DNA of 64,000 bases from Lachnospiraceae bacterium UBA7050 (GCA_002493905.1 DLAJ01000027.1:62001-126000), one strand, 5' to 3'; shown: positions 45,523 to 55,528, counted from the first letter of the stretch. Numbers and translations: made by a program. Notes: generated from the sequence alone by a model not told the origin.

Positions 45523-46206
45523 TTATGCCTCAACCTTCGTGGTCTCTTTAATGGTGATCAAAGCTTTCTTTGGTCCGGGTACGGAACCCTTAACCAGAAT
45601 TAAATTCTTATCCGCATCCACTCTTACGACCTCGAGATTTTTAATCGTGACTTTCTTGCTCCCCATGTGTCCCGGCATACCCTTGCCCTTGAACACGCGG
45701 CTCGGAGAGGAGCACGCACCGTTGGAACCCTGATGACGATGGAACTTGGAACCGTGTGCCATCGGACCTCTCGACTGTCCTAATCTCTTGATAGCGCCCT
45801 GAAAACCTTTGCCCTTGCTGATCGCCGATGCGTCGACCTTATCGCCGACCGCAAAGATATCCGCCTTGATCTCCTGCGCCAATGCATATTCCTCAGCATT
45901 CTCGAAACGGAACTCTTTTACATATCTCTTCGAGGATACGCCTGCTTTTTCGAAATGACCCTTCATCGGCTTGTTTACGCCGTGCGCATGGATCACTTCT
46001 CTGTTGCCGCCCTTATCCTTGTTGATGATTCTGTCCTTCTTGTCCACGAAACCGACCTGAACGGCGCTGTACCCGTCATTCTCCTGTGTCTTTACCTGTG
46101 TTACGACGCACGGACCAGCCTCAAGGACCGTAACCGGAATGAGGCTTCCGTCTTCTGCGAAAATCTGCGTCATTCCAACTTTTGTTGCCAAAATCGCTTT
46201 CTTCAT
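45523..46206 (-). CDS. rplC: Ribosomal protein L3
   Basis: 227 residues. [19 protein letters not shown] at the start and the long loop [21 protein letters not shown] near the peptidyl transferase centre (pleuromutilin/linezolid region) are visible and look normal. Slightly longer than the average 210. Confidence 0.98.
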   Translation of the reverse strand: MKKAILATKVGMTQIFAEDGSLIPVTVLEAGPCVVTQVKTQENDGYSAVQVGFVDKKDRIINKDKGGNREVIHAHGVNKPMKGHFEKAGVSSKRYVKEFRFENAEEYALAQEIKADIFAVGDKVDASAISKGKGFQGAIKRLGQSRGPMAHGSKFHRHQGSNGACSSPSRVFKGKGMPGHMGSKKVTIKNLEVVRVDADKNLILVKGSVPGPKKALITIKETTKVEA

Positions 46207-46313
46207 TGTTTACCTCCTGTTTGTTCTACATGGCGGAACCAAACGGAACAGCATCACTCTGCGTCCGCTCCGGCATGCCGCCGGCGCCCGTGGTTCACAT
46301 ACTAGTAGAAGGT

Positions 46314-46631
46314 TTATTTGTTTTTCATTTTGATGTCGATGTAGACACCGGCAGGCATCTCGAGTCTCTGCAGTGCATCAACCGTCTTCGGTGTGGGTGC
46401 AATGATATCGATCAGTCTCTTGTGCGTTCTCTGCTCGAACTGCTCACGGGAATCCTTATACTTGTGAACCGCACGAAGAATCGTCACAACCTCCTTCTTA
46501 GTGGGAAGGGGTACCGGCCCGCTCACCTGGGAACCGTTCTTCTTTACTGTTTCGATGATTTTTTTGGCAGATGCATCCACTAACTGATGGTCGTATGCCT
46601 TCAGGGTGATTCTCATAATCTGATTTGCCAT
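46314..46631 (-). CDS. rpsJ: Ribosomal protein S10, first gene of the super-operon
   Basis: 105 residues. [20 protein letters not shown] and the loop [15 protein letters not shown] are signatures. ATG at 46631 is preceded by AAAAGGAGGCGAC; the frame extends 26 codons upstream without a site. S10 also acts in NusA/NusG antitermination. It lies first in its operon, after a leader of about 230-300 bases. Confidence 0.98.
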   Translation of the reverse strand: MANQIMRITLKAYDHQLVDASAKKIIETVKKNGSQVSGPVPLPTKKEVVTILRAVHKYKDSREQFEQRTHKRLIDIIAPTPKTVDALQRLEMPAGVYIDIKMKNK

Positions 46632-46929
46632 AAAAAAAGTCGCCTCCTTTTCGCACTTTTCAATCGAAGTACGACAAGCGGTGACTGTACACTCTCCCGT
46701 GTGTGTCATGCTTTAGACAGCTCTGCGGGAATCCCCGCTCCCTGCCAATGCAGAGTTACAACACGTCGTTTCTACCATTGGTAGACTTTTTGTTGGTACA
46801 GTGACTTGTCGCCAGTTTTATAAACTTGACATTCGCTCCACGGAAAACCTGCGGGAAGTTATCTGTTTTCTACCCACAGCAACCTCACGTTTCAACGCTA
46901 TCATGCCACAGCATTGATTACTATACACG
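46632..46929 (-). other. Leader region of the S10 operon
   Basis: About 300 gene-free bases between the rpsJ start and the terminator of the upstream gene. It holds a perfect 13-base palindrome CTACCATTGGTAG (46772-46784), a GC-rich segment near 46725-46745 with GCGGGGATTCCCGC symmetry, and a candidate promoter at 46867-46895. I recognise no named ribosomal leader, but this is where one would be. Confidence 0.45.
46867..46895 (-). promoter_or_regulatory. Candidate promoter of the S10 operon
   Basis: On the minus strand TTGAAA (46890-46895) and TAGAAA (46867-46872) are separated by 17 bases. The -35 box is good but the -10 box is weak, so another start (for example near TATAAA at about 46818-46823) is possible. 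Confidence 0.4.
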
Positions 46930-46959
46930 AAAAAAGGAGGTTTGACAACCCCCTTTTTT
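46930..46959 (-). terminator. Terminator after the GGDEF gene
   Basis: On the minus strand AAAAAAGGGGGTTG and CAAACCTCCTTTTTT form a stem with G-U pairs and a long T-run, about 55 bases after the stop of the GGDEF gene. Confidence 0.8.
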
Positions 46960-47013
46960 CATTTTTTTATTTTTCACTTCCAAAAGAGCTCCTTAAAACG
47001 CTGCGCCGGACTG

Positions 47014-48978
47014 TTAATTCTCTGCCCGTGCTTTGTGATGCTCCCTCTTTACCTCATACATCCGCTGGTCCGCAACCTCCAGCAGCAGATCAACGTTCGT
47101 ATCATCCCGCAGTCTTGCCAGACAATAGCCGATGCTCGCAGAAACCTCATAGGGCTTCTTCTCCATCGCACCTTTTCTCATGCAGATTTCCTCAATGCGC
47201 GCGATCTTTTCATCCGTATCTTCCTCTGTGTATTCGTCCACGCCGAGCATGATAAATTCATCCCCCCCGCTCCGCACACAGATTTCGTTATCGGTCGCGC
47301 ACTCCGAAAGTGCTTCGGCAACCGCTTTGATCGCATAATCCCCCTCATGATGCCCGAAATGATCATTGATATATTTGAGCCTGTCGAGGTCTGCAACAAG
47401 CGCCAGCAGAATTTTTCCTTTTCCAAACTGGCGTATCACTTCCAGTTTATTTTCCATTGCCCTGCGGTTATACAGCCCGGTCATCGCGTCAATCTCGGAT
47501 TTGGTCTGAATCCTGCTGCGCACGCGCATCATCTCAAGCGCGTTATTGATGTTGCGCAGCCAGTTATGGAACACATAGTCAATCTTTCTGCCCTGCGAAA
47601 GCTCCGCCGTCAGTACCGCATAGCCGAGCGTCTGTTCCGCAAAATGGATCGGCGAAAAATAAAACACCATCGGCTCTTCCCGCTCTTCAAACAGCTCCGG
47701 CAGCATCTCTTCTGTATAAAAAGAGCGCTCACCCGCCGGATCGTTCGGCGTAAAACTGATTCCCTGCGTATCGTCCGAGTCCGTCGCCGAATCGGCGTGA
47801 AGCATGAGCCGCATACGTTCGGGATACCCGTCGATCATCGATGTCTCCGTATCCATCCAGTCTTCCCGCAGGCATATATAAAAATCTTTGTAAGGACGCA
47901 GCGTGTGCGTATTCTTGTAAATCTCATAAATGCACTGTGCCGGGCCGTTCACGCTCACAAGGTTCTCGAACAGATAACTGTCCAGCAGTTCGCTGATGTC
48001 CACGCTTGTGTCCTTCTGCATCGCCTTAATATAAGAATTTACATTATATAAAGAACGGTGTATCCTCTTATGAAGATATTCCGCGTCGCAGTGGCAGCCA
48101 CAGCTGTCGCCCGGATGCAGATTTGTATGCACAGTATGAACCGGTGGAATTTCCGGCTCACCGCCGTCGATTGCAGCATGCAGCAGATTGACCGCTTCTT
48201 CCGCCGTTACCGCGTTCGCCGGTTCATAAGTTGTCAGCGTCGTTTCGTTAATAACGGACTCCTTTGTGGCGTCGTAGCCGGTCACAATGATCTGTTCAGG
48301 CACTTTCACTCCATGCCAGATCAGCCGGTTCATCAGCCCAACCGCCATATGATCGCTCGCACAGATGACCGCATCCGGCATGTCAAGCTCACCCTTGCAG
48401 ATGCGCTCCGCAAGCTGCTCTCCGGAATCATACCAGAAATCCCCGTCAAACACCTTTTTTTCATCAAACGGCAGATGATGCTTTGCCAGATAATCCTGAT
48501 ATCCTAAAAGCCGCTCCCTGCACACATCCAGTCCCGCAAATCCGTTCAGAAAATAAACGTTCCTGCAGTGGTGAACCTGATAAACATGCTCTGTGATCTC
48601 ATAGAATGCCCTCCGGTCGTTCGTATACGCTGTCTCACAACCGTCAAAGGGCAGATCGATCGAAACAATCTTCTTATGACATTTCTTCCTGACCAGATCA
48701 ACAAGCTCCTGATAAATAGGCGCATTCCCATTTGCATGCAGCGGAAGCGCCGTCACGATCACGCCGTCAAACTGATCAAAATTGATCAGGCTGTAAATAT
48801 TCCACTCTCCGTTCAGGTAATCCTTATCCGAATGAACAGACTGCACAAGCGGTGCAAACACAGCGACGTCGTAATCATAACGCTGACACTGGGTAAGAAT
48901 GCCTTCCATCACTCTTGTCTGATAACTGTTTTCCAAATAGATCGCCAATACGGCAATCTTCTTTCTCTTTTTCTTCAT
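47014..48978 (-). CDS. LacI-type ligand-binding domain fused to GGDEF domain
   Basis: 654 residues, apparently cytoplasmic: no signal peptide or membrane helix. Residues about 5-290 are a periplasmic-binding-protein-like sensor of the LacI/GalR effector type (KIAVLAIYLENSYQTRVMEG, CASDHMAVGLMN, VTGYDATKES) but without the DNA-binding headpiece. A middle region (about 300-485) is unrecognised. The C-terminal GGDEF domain has the intact signature RSGGDEF (571-575), the metal Asp in VADLDRLKYINDHFGHHEGD and an ordinary length. It should make c-di-GMP in response to a sugar-like ligand. No EAL domain is attached. Monocistronic, with its own terminator. Confidence 0.85.
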   Translation of the reverse strand: MKKKRKKIAVLAIYLENSYQTRVMEGILTQCQRYDYDVAVFAPLVQSVHSDKDYLNGEWNIYSLINFDQFDGVIVTALPLHANGNAPIYQELVDLVRKKCHKKIVSIDLPFDGCETAYTNDRRAFYEITEHVYQVHHCRNVYFLNGFAGLDVCRERLLGYQDYLAKHHLPFDEKKVFDGDFWYDSGEQLAERICKGELDMPDAVICASDHMAVGLMNRLIWHGVKVPEQIIVTGYDATKESVINETTLTTYEPANAVTAEEAVNLLHAAIDGGEPEIPPVHTVHTNLHPGDSCGCHCDAEYLHKRIHRSLYNVNSYIKAMQKDTSVDISELLDSYLFENLVSVNGPAQCIYEIYKNTHTLRPYKDFYICLREDWMDTETSMIDGYPERMRLMLHADSATDSDDTQGISFTPNDPAGERSFYTEEMLPELFEEREEPMVFYFSPIHFAEQTLGYAVLTAELSQGRKIDYVFHNWLRNINNALEMMRVRSRIQTKSEIDAMTGLYNRRAMENKLEVIRQFGKGKILLALVADLDRLKYINDHFGHHEGDYAIKAVAEALSECATDNEICVRSGGDEFIMLGVDEYTEEDTDEKIARIEEICMRKGAMEKKPYEVSASIGYCLARLRDDTNVDLLLEVADQRMYEVKREHHKARAEN

Positions 48979-49074
48979 AGGCTGACCCTCTTTGAAAAAA
49001 ATGGTACTTTAGTCATTATTATAGCACACTTTTTTCTGACTTAAAAGGGTACAGCCGTAAAATTTTTGTTCTGC

Positions 49075-51090
49075 TCAGGACTTACTTACAAGCTTTAAGT
49101 AAGCGCGCGACGTGATCCGGTACACTATAATATAGAAGAAACCGAAGGTCAAAAAGCAGATGACCGTCGTCCATATTAAAAGGGAAACATTCACGGCGTT
49201 AAAGAGCATCATGATCTTCCGAATGATCGGAAACGCAAATGTCATGTGGACGCCCGCTGCCACAAGCGGCAGAAAGAACACCGTCAGTACCTGTGAATTC
49301 ACGCTCTTTCTGATCTCCCGCTCGGTCATGCCGACCTTCTGCATGATCTCGAACTTCGCACGGTCCTCGTATCCTTCAGAAATCTGTTTGTAGTAAATGA
49401 TGAGCACAGTCGCAAACACGAATACGATGCCGAGCAGAATCCCCAGGAAAAAGAGGCTGCCATACATGCTGTAAAAGCCGTCACGCTCCTCGGCAATACT
49501 CTCCACCCAGACCTTCGGAAACGTTTCATCCTCAATCTGCGAGGTCCCGATCCGTTCTATAATCGTACCGACAATCTGTCTCTGCTTCTCATCCCCGCAG
49601 GATAAGTCAAAACCATAGTAGCTATACTCCTGAACCGCTGCGCTTTCTTGGCCCGCCCCGTGATAAAATTCTACAAACCGTTCATAATCAGGAACAAACA
49701 GATAAATGCTTTTGAATACCTGCGCACTTTCCTCCCCGTTTGGAGGAAGCTCCTCAACGACACGTTTCACATGCATTTCTTCCATATTCTGAAGATGAAC
49801 TGTATCATACGGCCAGCTACATCCCTTGGTAACACCGACAAGAACCTCATCCGGCTCCAAGGTCTCGCTTTCTCCCATCAGCCGGTTATAATCTTCAATC
49901 GGAACAACATACAGACCGACCCGATTGCTCGTAGTGCCGAAGGAAAAGCCGAGCGTAACGCCCTCCGTAAGCAGTTCATTATCCCTGCATTCCGCCGAAA
50001 TATCCAGATACCGCCACTGCACTTCCGTCTCGATCCGCACATTGGAATCTCCTGCCGCTTTCCTTGCCATCTCCTGCACGGCATACGCAGCATCCTCATC
50101 CGACGTCCGCGCTTTTAAGACAATATCCTGCGGATACCTGAGACGCATGCCGTCCTCTTTTCCAAAATACAGGCAGGCTGTGGAAGAAAGCGTCACGAGC
50201 ACCATCGTGGACAAAATGCAGATGGACGCAAGCCCCGCCCCGTTTCGTTTCATGCGGTAGCTCATGGAAGAAACCGACACAAAATGATTTGTCTTGTAAT
50301 AAAATCTCTTGTTCTTGGAAAGCAGTCTGCACAGCGCCACAGAACCGCTGATAAAGAGCATATAGGTCGCCGCAATGACCATTATGACCGCCACAAAAAA
50401 CCAGATCATCGCATCAAACGGGCTTTGAATCGTGACCGCCAGATAATAGGCAGCGCCAAGCACCAGAACGCCGAGCAGTGAGAGAATCCATTTTACTTTC
50501 GGCGGTTTTTCCCCGACATTCTCGCTTCTAAGCAGTTCAACCGGCTTGGATACATGAATCTGGCGCAGATTATTGATCAGGATCAGCCCAAATACGATTG
50601 CGAACAGGAACAGAACCCGGCACACGGAATCGGCGGACACTTCAAAATGATAGTCCGGCCCCCTGCCGATCATGTTCATTGCTGCCAGTTCCGCAAGCTT
50701 GGAAAACAGAACGCCGAACAAAAGCCCCGCTCCAACGGAAATGACGTAAATCAGCAGCGCCTCCCACACAAGCACCCTCGCCAGATTCCATTTTCCCATT
50801 CCTAAAATATTGTAAAGTCCAAACTCCTTCTTCCTCCTTCGGATTAAGAATGAATTTGTATAAAATAGGAAGATGACGACAAAAAAAGCCATTACGTTCA
50901 CGCCGAAGCCAAGCGTTGCCTGAAGCTCCCTTCCTCCGCTCATCTGATACAGGGCATCGCTGCTTTCCAAAAACGTGATAATGTAATACATGACTACCAT
51001 ACCGATGCCAGTCAGTATAAATGGAATGTATACCTGCTTATTTCTTTTGATTCCCAACCATGCCAGTTTGGGATAAAGCATCCTTTTCAT
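49075..51090 (-). CDS. BceB-like ABC transporter permease (FtsX domains)
   Basis: 671 residues in the ten-helix BceB layout: four N-terminal helices with an FtsX-like block (NILGMGKWNLARVLVWEALL), a large extracellular domain between about 310 and 530, then further helices and a second FtsX block (MQKVGMTEREIRKS) near 605. This family senses and removes peptide antibiotics such as bacitracin and signals to its kinase. ATG at 51090 is 15 bases after the ATPase stop, with GGAGG farther upstream than usual. It is the last gene of the RR-HK-ATPase-permease run. Confidence 0.88.
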   Translation of the reverse strand: MKRMLYPKLAWLGIKRNKQVYIPFILTGIGMVVMYYIITFLESSDALYQMSGGRELQATLGFGVNVMAFFVVIFLFYTNSFLIRRRKKEFGLYNILGMGKWNLARVLVWEALLIYVISVGAGLLFGVLFSKLAELAAMNMIGRGPDYHFEVSADSVCRVLFLFAIVFGLILINNLRQIHVSKPVELLRSENVGEKPPKVKWILSLLGVLVLGAAYYLAVTIQSPFDAMIWFFVAVIMVIAATYMLFISGSVALCRLLSKNKRFYYKTNHFVSVSSMSYRMKRNGAGLASICILSTMVLVTLSSTACLYFGKEDGMRLRYPQDIVLKARTSDEDAAYAVQEMARKAAGDSNVRIETEVQWRYLDISAECRDNELLTEGVTLGFSFGTTSNRVGLYVVPIEDYNRLMGESETLEPDEVLVGVTKGCSWPYDTVHLQNMEEMHVKRVVEELPPNGEESAQVFKSIYLFVPDYERFVEFYHGAGQESAAVQEYSYYGFDLSCGDEKQRQIVGTIIERIGTSQIEDETFPKVWVESIAEERDGFYSMYGSLFFLGILLGIVFVFATVLIIYYKQISEGYEDRAKFEIMQKVGMTEREIRKSVNSQVLTVFFLPLVAAGVHMTFAFPIIRKIMMLFNAVNVSLLIWTTVICFLTFGFFYIIVYRITSRAYLKLVSKS

Positions 51091-51109
51091 TGTCTCTGCC
51101 AGCCTCCTC

Positions 51110-51874
51110 TCAGACTTCTTCACCGTTAGCCGCAATTGCCGTCAGCGTATCGGAAATACGCTGATACAGCGCCTCATTTGTGAGGTTGCCGCGGTAAAGC
51201 TGATGATAGACTTCGCCGTCTTTAATGAACAGGACTCTTCCCGCATGGCTCGCCGCTTTGACAGAATGCGTCACCATCAGAATCGTCTGTCCGTCCGCAT
51301 TGATCTGGGAAAACAGCCGCAGCAGCTCGTCGGTCGCTTTGGAGTCCAGCGCGCCGGTCGGCTCATCCGCCAGCACAATACGCGGATTTGTGATGAGTGC
51401 ACGCGCAACGGCAGTGCGCTGCTTCTGTCCGCCCGAAAGCTCATAGGGGTATTTGTCAAGCAGTTCGGCAATTCCGAGCCTTTTCGAAATTGGTCTGATC
51501 CTATCTTCCATTTCTTTTAATTTTCCACCAGCCAGAACAAGGGGCAGGTAAATGTTGTCACGCACGGAAAAGGTATCAAGCAGATTAAAGTCCTGAAATA
51601 CAAATCCAAGTCTGTCCCGTCTGAACGATGCAATTTCGGACTCCCGCACAGTCGTAATGTCCCTTCCGTCCAAAAGCACGCTTCCTCCGGTCGGCTTGTC
51701 AAGCGCCGCCAGTATATTTAAGAGCGTCGTCTTTCCAGAACCGGACTCTCCCATAATCGCTACATATTCTTCTTTTTCCACGCTGAACGACACGTCTTTG
51801 AGCGCCTCGACCTGATGCGCGCCGAAACGCGTGGTATAAACCTTTCTGACATTCTGAACTTCCAATATTGGCAT
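51110..51874 (-). CDS. BceA-like ABC transporter ATP-binding protein
   Basis: 254 residues. Walker A GESGSGKTT, Q-loop FVFQDFNLLDTF, signature LSGGQKQR, Walker B VLADEPTGALD and H-loop VTHS are complete; the sequence belongs to the MacB/LolD-type exporters used by Bce modules. The start is ambiguous: ATG at 51883 is only 2 bases after AAAGGAG, ATG at 51874 is 11 bases away. A 15-base inverted repeat lies upstream, its near arm abutting the ribosome site. Confidence 0.9.
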   Translation of the reverse strand: MPILEVQNVRKVYTTRFGAHQVEALKDVSFSVEKEEYVAIMGESGSGKTTLLNILAALDKPTGGSVLLDGRDITTVRESEIASFRRDRLGFVFQDFNLLDTFSVRDNIYLPLVLAGGKLKEMEDRIRPISKRLGIAELLDKYPYELSGGQKQRTAVARALITNPRIVLADEPTGALDSKATDELLRLFSQINADGQTILMVTHSVKAASHAGRVLFIKDGEVYHQLYRGNLTNEALYQRISDTLTAIAANGEEV

Positions 51875-51893
51875 TGTGATCATTTCTCCTTTC

Positions 51894-51987
51894 GATTGTC
51901 ATAGATTCCAGGGCATCGCAACAACGCTTCCCGCTTTTCGCCCCGTCATGGATTATCAACGCAGTGCGCCCCGAATCTATGACAATC
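51894..51987 (-). promoter_or_regulatory. 15-bp perfect inverted repeat before the BceA-like gene
   Basis: GATTGTCATAGATTC (51894-51908) and GAATCTATGACAATC (51973-51987) are perfect complements with a 64-base spacer. In minus-strand mRNA the second arm ends right at the AAAGGAG site, so pairing could hide it. Alternatively it is an operator for the adjacent response regulator. It lies between the kinase stop and the ATPase start. Confidence 0.65.
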
Positions 51988-52060
51988 ATACAAAAAGGGA
52001 AAATGACACGCCATCGAATCGGCTTACATTTCCCCCCTGCACGCTTACAGTTTTGTAAGT

Positions 52061-53047
52061 TCATTCATGCTCCATCGTCTCTCTGTGCAGATTGATGCAG
52101 ACTGCGGTCCCCTCACCGAGCACGGAATTTGCCCAGATACGATGCCCTAAGTTCGCCGTAATACGCCGGCATAAATAAAGTCCGATCCCGCTTGCTTTCT
52201 TATCCCGTCTTCCGTTATACCCTGTATAACCCTTCTCAAACACGCGCGGCAGGTCCTCTGCCGCAATGCCGATTCCCGTATCTTTTATGATGAGCACCTC
52301 ATCCTTTAATTCAATAGAAATCTGCCCTTCTTTTGTATACTTCAACGCGTTGGAAAGCACCTGCTCAATCACAAACAGCAGCCACTTTTCATCCGTCAGC
52401 ACCTTGTAATGAACCGGTTCGTAGCGCAGCCTGATCTTTTTTCCGATAAAGAAATTTGCAAACCGCCTGAGTGCCTGCTTCAAAATATCATCCAGATCAC
52501 AGAGCGTAAAACAATAGTCCGTCGTTCCCGCATCCAGCCGCAGGTAACAGAGCACCATTTCCACATACTGCTCAATACGGCTTAAATCCGTGGACAGCGC
52601 CAGCGCTTCCTTCCCCTCCTGCCCTTCCAGCGTCAGGCGCATGGCAGCGATCGGCGTTTTGATCTGATGAACCCATGCCGTATAATATTCCATCATATCC
52701 GCATAGCTCGTTCTCCACCGTGTCTCTATCCGGTTCTTTTCCTCAAAAAGCGCCCTTATCAAACCTGTATACGCTTCGCTCACCCCGTCCCACGGCTGTG
52801 GGAGATGCTCTATGCTAAACCGGATTTCCTCCATCATTCCGTTCAGGCTGCGGCAGCATCTGCGGTAGGAAGAATAATCCAAAATCACGACAACAGCGCC
52901 GATTCCCACGCATTCCGCTCCCACATAGGCAAGCGCCTGCCACGGCACCCGGTACAGCATCAGGGTCACCAACGCCACCGACATGATCAGGATGGTATTT
53001 TCAACCACTCTTTTTCGCACACCCAGATAAGCAAAAAAACTTTTCAT
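52061..53047 (-). CDS. BceS-like intramembrane-sensing histidine kinase
   Basis: 328 residues. Two close membrane helices at about 15-31 and 37-58 with almost no external loop, as in kinases that sense through their partner permease. The H-box is WVHQIKTPIAAMRL (His127). The ATPase domain has an N-box EQVLSNALKYT, a G1 box DTGIGI and a G2 box SGIGLYL. ATGA overlap with the response regulator shows coupling. Likely input is flux through the adjacent BceAB-like transporter. Confidence 0.9.
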   Translation of the reverse strand: MKSFFAYLGVRKRVVENTILIMSVALVTLMLYRVPWQALAYVGAECVGIGAVVVILDYSSYRRCCRSLNGMMEEIRFSIEHLPQPWDGVSEAYTGLIRALFEEKNRIETRWRTSYADMMEYYTAWVHQIKTPIAAMRLTLEGQEGKEALALSTDLSRIEQYVEMVLCYLRLDAGTTDYCFTLCDLDDILKQALRRFANFFIGKKIRLRYEPVHYKVLTDEKWLLFVIEQVLSNALKYTKEGQISIELKDEVLIIKDTGIGIAAEDLPRVFEKGYTGYNGRRDKKASGIGLYLCRRITANLGHRIWANSVLGEGTAVCINLHRETMEHE

Positions 53048-53715
53048 TCTATCAGATACCCCATTCCCACCTTTGTTGTAATAAAGTCGTCTAAGCCTGC
53101 CGCAGAAAGCTTTTTACGCAGTCTCGTCACATTGACGGTCAGCGTGTTCTCATCTACAAACTCGTCCGACTCCCACAGCTTCTGCATCAGAGAGTCCCTG
53201 CTGACAACCTTTCCTTTTTTCTCCAGAAGCGCCTGTAATATGCGATACTCATTTTTCGTCAGATCGATCTTCTCCCCGTCATAAGAAAGCGTCGCATCAT
53301 CCATATTCAAAACCGCTCCCCGGTGGCGCATGACCGCCGGAGCCGCCGAAAAATCATAGGTTCTTCGAAGGATCGCCTGAATCTTGGCAATCAGCACATT
53401 GCTGTCGTAAGGCTTTGTAATAAAATCATCCCCGCCCATATTCATAGCCATGACAATGTTCATATTGTCTGACGCCGAGGATAAAAAAATAATCGGCACG
53501 CTGGAAATCTTTCGAATTTCGCTGCACCAGTGATAGCCGTTATAAAACGGCAGTCCGATATCAAGCAGTACAAGCTGCGGATCAAATGCAGCAAACTCGC
53601 CCAGCACATTTCTGAAGTCCGAAACGCAGCGCACCTCAAATCCCCATCCGCCGACCTGTTTTTCCACACCCCTTGCAATTCCATCGTCATCTTCTACAAT
53701 TAAAATCCGATACAT
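53044..53715 (-). CDS. OmpR/PhoB-family response regulator, BceR-like
   Basis: 223 residues. Receiver domain with Asp pair EDDDG near 9-11, phospho-acceptor LLDIGLP (Asp52) and Lys in FITKPYD. The C-terminal winged helix ends WESDEFVDENTLTVNVTRLRKKL. ATG at 53715 follows GGGAGAACGGCT; the frame extends upstream without a site. It should activate the ATPase/permease genes upon peptide stress. Confidence 0.92.
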   Translation of the reverse strand: MYRILIVEDDDGIARGVEKQVGGWGFEVRCVSDFRNVLGEFAAFDPQLVLLDIGLPFYNGYHWCSEIRKISSVPIIFLSSASDNMNIVMAMNMGGDDFITKPYDSNVLIAKIQAILRRTYDFSAAPAVMRHRGAVLNMDDATLSYDGEKIDLTKNEYRILQALLEKKGKVVSRDSLMQKLWESDEFVDENTLTVNVTRLRKKLSAAGLDDFITTKVGMGYLIE

Positions 53716-53743
53716 AGCCGTTCTCCCGTGGTTGTCCTTTTTC

Positions 53744-53768
53744 ATAAAATCAAAGATTTTGATTTTAT
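53744..53768. promoter_or_regulatory. Perfect 11-bp AT-rich palindrome upstream of the response regulator
   Basis: ATAAAATCAAA, GAT, TTTGATTTTAT: a perfect 11-bp inverted repeat around a 3-base loop, about 29 bases before the RR start. It could be an operator, or a hairpin in the leader. The same AAAATCAAAGATTTT core recurs at about 10009, in another gene-free gap. Confidence 0.45.
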
Positions 53769-53909
53769 ATAAATATAAACAATCATTTGCCAAATGTCCA
53801 TAGGATGTGTATAGTTATTGTAAGCATAAATATAAAACAGGCAGACAAGTCAATGTAAGGCACACTCTCGCTGCCTGTCTATTCTTCCAAAATGAAGGAG
53901 CAGAATACC

Positions 53910-54779
53910 ATGTGGATTTCGCAGAATTGGAAAGATTATGAGGTGCTGGATACGTCCTCTGGAGAAAAACTGGAACGCTGGGGCAGTTATCTCCTCGTGC
54001 GGCCCGACCCGCAGGTTATTTGGAATACGCCGAAAAATCATATGGATTGGAAAAAATGGAACGGTCATTATCACAGAAGCAGTAAGGGCGGCGGTGAATG
54101 GGAGTTCCGCAGCCTTCCCGAAGAATGGCAGATTTCCTATGAACCGCTCTCACTCTCTTTCCGCTTAAAACCGTTCAGCTTTAAGCATACAGGGCTGTTT
54201 CCCGAACAGGCGGTAAACTGGGACTGGTTTTCCACCCTGATGAAAAGTGCGGACCGCCCCATCAAAGTCTTAAACCTGTTCGCATACACCGGCGGCGCGA
54301 CGCTTGCCGCTGCCCGCGCGGGCGCTTCGGTCACACATGTAGACGCTTCAAAGGGCATGGTAACATGGGCAAAAGAAAACGCGGCGGTATCCGGACTCTC
54401 CGATGCACCGGTACGATGGCTCGTGGACGACTGCGTGAAATTCGTAGAGCGCGAGCTCCGCAGGGGCAGCCGCTATGATGCAGTCATCATGGACCCGCCC
54501 TCTTATGGAAGAGGACCCAAAGGTGAAATCTGGAAAATGGAAGATTCGATTTTTTCTTTTATAGAATTAACGAGTAAGCTGTTATCCGAACAGCCCTTGT
54601 TCTTCCTGATCAATTCCTATACGACCGGTTTACAGCCCGCAGTTCTTTCTTATATGATGCAGACCGTCCTCACACCCCGTTTCGGCGGAATCGTGGAAGC
54701 GGATGAGATCGGGCTGCCTGTTACGTCAAACGGGCTTTCGCTGCCCTGCGGCGCAAGCGGACGATGGAAAAAGACCTGA
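53910..54779 (+). CDS. Class I SAM-dependent methyltransferase, RlmI-like
   Basis: 289 residues. The SAM-binding motif is VLNLFAYTGGATLAAARAGA, followed by the acidic VTHVDAS, and the catalytic motif is DPPSYGRG, the form of 23S rRNA cytosine C5 or related RNA methyltransferases. The N-terminal part lacks an obvious PUA domain, so the target is not certain. ATG at 53910 is 9 bases after AAGGAG; the ATG 18 bases earlier contains that site. Divergent from the RR gene; ends in a terminator. Confidence 0.85.
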   Translation: MWISQNWKDYEVLDTSSGEKLERWGSYLLVRPDPQVIWNTPKNHMDWKKWNGHYHRSSKGGGEWEFRSLPEEWQISYEPLSLSFRLKPFSFKHTGLFPEQAVNWDWFSTLMKSADRPIKVLNLFAYTGGATLAAARAGASVTHVDASKGMVTWAKENAAVSGLSDAPVRWLVDDCVKFVERELRRGSRYDAVIMDPPSYGRGPKGEIWKMEDSIFSFIELTSKLLSEQPLFFLINSYTTGLQPAVLSYMMQTVLTPRFGGIVEADEIGLPVTSNGLSLPCGASGRWKKT

Positions 54780-54801
54780 GCTGATGCTCAGGTCTTTTCC
54801 G
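54771..54801 (+). terminator. Terminator of the methyltransferase gene
   Basis: AAGACCTGAG and CTCAGGTCTT pair around CTGATG, followed by TTTCC; the stop codon lies inside the stem. Confidence 0.85.
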
Positions 54802-54840
54802 ACTTCCGCTTGCGCGAAAGTCTTTTGAAGATTAAATTTT

Positions 54841-55404
54841 TTACCCAAACACTCCAAGGTGTTCGAGAAAAATTTTAATTCCAAGCAGAATCAGGATGAC
54901 GCCGCCCGCACACTCTGCACCTTTCCGGTATTTTGCGCCGAACGCATGACCCAGCTTCGCGCCCGCCGTCGAAAGCACAAACGTGACACAGCCAATAAAC
55001 AGCACGGCTGCAAAAATATTTGTATCGGGCAGGAATGCAAACGTGATCCCGACTGCAAGGGCATCAATGCTTGTCGCAACAGCCATCAGGAACATCGTCT
55101 TCACATCCATATCCGCGTTCGTCTCCTGTTCCGCTCCAAACGCATCCTTAACCATATTTGTGCCAATCACAAGGAGCAGCACAAATGCGATCCAGTGATC
55201 GACCGACGTGATATAGCGCCTGAACCGATAGCCGAGCAGATAACCGGCAAACGGCATAAGTGCCTGAAATCCGCCAAACCATACGCCGCACAGCATGGCG
55301 TTTTTCAGGCTGCATTTCTTCATTGCCAGACCCTTACATACCGAAACCGCAAACGCATCCATTGACAATCCGACTGCCAGCACAAACAATTCTGCAAATC
55401 CCAT
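54841..55404 (-). CDS. mntP: Manganese efflux pump MntP
   Basis: 187 residues, six membrane helices in two similar halves. The paired metal-binding motifs [13 protein letters not shown] and [13 protein letters not shown] carry the conserved Asp of helices 1 and 4. Exports Mn2+ when it is in excess. GGAGGAATGGT precedes the ATG. The leader is a yybP-ykoY riboswitch with a terminator, which fits the function well. Confidence 0.95.
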   Translation of the reverse strand: MGFAELFVLAVGLSMDAFAVSVCKGLAMKKCSLKNAMLCGVWFGGFQALMPFAGYLLGYRFRRYITSVDHWIAFVLLLVIGTNMVKDAFGAEQETNADMDVKTMFLMAVATSIDALAVGITFAFLPDTNIFAAVLFIGCVTFVLSTAGAKLGHAFGAKYRKGAECAGGVILILLGIKIFLEHLGVFG

Positions 55405-55528
55405 ACCATTCCTCCTCTACTTTCCGCCGCATAAAAACCGCACACGCCAGCTGCGCCCCAAATGGTTTACACTGCCGGCAGCTTCCTGCAGCACAAAAAA
55501 ATCCGATACAGCACAAGCCATACCGGAT

